Below, in pieces: positions 62,630-64,000 of a stretch of 64,000 bases of DNA; the first letter of the stretch is position 1; each line of letters opens with the position of its first letter. The notes beneath the pieces were generated by a model. That model was not told the origin of the DNA. It worked only from the letters and a program-made list of their open reading frames with translations, and did no database searches. The position numbers and the translations under genes were made by a program. Origin of the DNA: Streptomyces sp. (lineage in GTDB: Bacteria; Actinomycetota; Actinomycetes; Streptomycetales; Streptomycetaceae); the NCBI RefSeq assembly GCF_019510245.1, contig NZ_JAEKKT010000116.1, positions 1-64,000 on the forward strand, in the 5' to 3' direction.

Positions 62630-64000
62630 ATGGTCAAGGACAGGCCCGGAAGCAAGCCCAGGAGCAGCCGCCAGAGCGAATCCGAGGGCGCGGGGGCCGG
62701 CGGGCCGGGCCCCGAGGAAAAATCGGCGCCACGCAAGAAGGGCGGACCGTCGCCGATCGCGGTACAGCCGCGCCGGTCCCGCTACATGGTGACCCCGCTG
62801 CCGCAGCAGCTGCTGCCCGTGGGAGTGCCCGAACTCGGCATGGACGCGGTGTGTGACCACCTGGAGCGGATGCCCGAGGTCACGGTGGTTCGCAGACTCA
62901 CCCCGTCGGACAAGCTGCAGTCGGCGGGAGTGCAGCCCTCCTGCCCGGAACTCGTGGTCGTCGAGGCCGCCGAAGCCCAGGTACCGGCGATGCGGTCGCT
63001 GCATGTGCACATCGAGCCGGATCTGCCGCTGTCCACGGCCGTACCCGTCGCCATGCCGGCCGCGGGGTTGCTGCCGCTGCGCGACCCGGGGCTGGTCATG
63101 CCGCTGGAGAAGCCCCTGCAGGTCACGATCAGTGTCTGCCGTCCGGACGGCGAACCGCTTGCCGGTGCGGGGGTGTTCCTGATCGGGTCGGCATGGCCGA
63201 GCCAGGGCGTCACCGGCCCCGACGGGAGGGTCACCCTCACGCTGGCGACGGAGACCGCGCAGTCCGTGCAGGCACTGTACGTCCGGGCCGCGGGCGGCTA
63301 CACGGACCGCTGGATCCAGCGCCCCGAACTCTCGGCGACGCAGGACAACCTGGTCACCCTCACCCCGCTCTCCAGGGTCTACCCGGAACTGGAACAGCGG
63401 CAGAGTTACGGCTGGGGCCAGCAGGCCATGCGGCTGGACCGGCTGCCACCCACGTTCCGTGCTTTCGGCACCAAGATCGCCGTCATCGGTACGGGCGTCG
63501 GCATCGACCACCCCGACCTGAAGCAACAGGTGCGCTCCGGCGCCGATTTCGTGCGCGGCACGAAGGAGGGCTGGGCCCGCGATCCGGTCGGCACCGGCAC
63601 CCACGCGGCAGGCATCATCGTCGGGGCGGACACGGGCAAGGGCGTCATCGGCATCGCCGTCGACGCCGAACTCGAGGTCTGCGAGATCATGCCCGACGGT
63701 CACTTCAGCGACCTGATCGCAGCCCTGGACCACTGCGTCGAGCACGAGGTCGACATCGCCCACATCCAGGTGGCGACCCCGTACCCCTCGTCGCTGGTCT
63801 CCCGCAAACTCGCCGATGCCACCGCGGCGGGCATCGCCTGCATCGCTCCGGTCGGCGACAGCGGCGGACCGGTCTCCTTCCCCGCCTCCCTGCCCACCGT
63901 CTTCGGCGTGGGCGCCCTGGGAGCCTTCGGCACCTACCCGCCCGACACCTCCCAGGCCACCCACATCGGGCCGCAGTTGAGCCCGGAGGGGCTGTTCGCC
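62630..64000 (+). CDS. Subtilisin-fold (S8) protein with altered catalytic residues, partial
   Basis: 457 residues are visible; the gene runs off the right edge. ATG 62630 is chosen (AAGGTGG upstream); ATG 62612 is possible. After a basic, disordered N-terminus without signal peptide come an alpha/beta part, a carboxypeptidase-regulatory-like beta domain (VTISVCRPDGEPLAGAGV, VTGPDGRVTLTLATET), then the subtilase domain. The canonical DTG motif reads AVIGTGVGIDHPDL (catalytic Asp replaced by Gly, residue 287), the His motif is intact (GTGTHAAGIIVG, residue 325), and the oxyanion Asn position reads VGDSGGP (Asp, residue 410). The Ser motif lies outside the window. A pseudo-protease or binding protein is likely. 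Confidence 0.78.
   Translation, partial: MVKDRPGSKPRSSRQSESEGAGAGGPGPEEKSAPRKKGGPSPIAVQPRRSRYMVTPLPQQLLPVGVPELGMDAVCDHLERMPEVTVVRRLTPSDKLQSAGVQPSCPELVVVEAAEAQVPAMRSLHVHIEPDLPLSTAVPVAMPAAGLLPLRDPGLVMPLEKPLQVTISVCRPDGEPLAGAGVFLIGSAWPSQGVTGPDGRVTLTLATETAQSVQALYVRAAGGYTDRWIQRPELSATQDNLVTLTPLSRVYPELEQRQSYGWGQQAMRLDRLPPTFRAFGTKIAVIGTGVGIDHPDLKQQVRSGADFVRGTKEGWARDPVGTGTHAAGIIVGADTGKGVIGIAVDAELEVCEIMPDGHFSDLIAALDHCVEHEVDIAHIQVATPYPSSLVSRKLADATAAGIACIAPVGDSGGPVSFPASLPTVFGVGALGAFGTYPPDTSQATHIGPQLSPEGLFA

Noticed and set aside
61991-63964. 657-residue minus-strand ORF at the right edge
   Set aside because: Antisense of the Q-rich and subtilase-like genes; poly-Ala/Gly/Arg content without domains.

Overview
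The window reads as chromosomal DNA of a Streptomyces-type actinomycete. GC is very high, with strong third-position G/C bias that leaves long shadow ORFs in all frames. Gene content is typical of the genus: SpoIIE-type phosphatase, F420 reductase NpdG, AfsR/SARP regulator, DUF574 methyltransferase, EfeUOB iron uptake and an N-terminally extended type I methionine aminopeptidase. Recognition is from sequence alone; no database search was run.

1-16 kb is an accessory, partly decayed region. A frameshifted TPR gene at the left edge is followed by a giant secreted RHS/YD-repeat protein (982-10570, broken by one apparent frameshift near 6.88 kb). Its lower-GC C-terminal tip resembles an HNH/non-specific endonuclease. 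Two SUKH (SMI1/KNR4) immunity-like genes follow, then a candidate 24-residue lipopeptide, a short exported binding-protein-like gene and, about 2 kb on, a relic of the second immunity gene. This is a polymorphic toxin-immunity locus. A P-loop kinase, a SpoIIE phosphatase, a truncated SDR fragment and a luciferase-like oxidoreductase come next.

16-36 kb holds mostly ordinary genes: a membrane protein with an operator-like palindrome, a DUF4142 protein with tandem OsdR/DevR-like boxes upstream, a methyltransferase, an FdhF/YdeP molybdoenzyme, a coiled-coil/winged-helix protein, MazG-like, DoxX, NTF2-like and aldo/keto reductase genes, a MacB-type ABC pair, a D,D-carboxypeptidase, an SDR, a Gfo/Idh enzyme, a Bcr/CflA transporter with an N-terminal 18-bp tandem repeat, a serine hydrolase, an Rsm22-type methyltransferase and a primase-polymerase.

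36-48 kb contains the efeO-efeB-efeU operon under tandem iron boxes, a lipoprotein gene, PhzF, NpdG, a sialidase without signal peptide, a SIS-like protein, an MFS exporter, methionine aminopeptidase and a site-2-type protease. 48-61 kb contains two Uma2-family genes, an AfsR/SARP regulator convergent with a DrrAB-type exporter whose promoter carries an 11-bp-phased array of heptamers (the classic SARP operator layout), panB, an MFS/TetR pair with a palindromic operator and a G-quadruplex-prone spacer, an endonuclease/exonuclease/phosphatase-fold membrane protein and another MFS gene. The right end has tRNA-Gln(CUG), then a glutamine-rich (about 35% Q) small protein next to a signal-less subtilisin-fold protein whose catalytic Asp appears to be Gly. 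This pair is the most unfamiliar unit in the window. A family of GC-rich hairpin repeats (consensus around GGTCGCGCAGTTCC) recurs in five intergenic sites.
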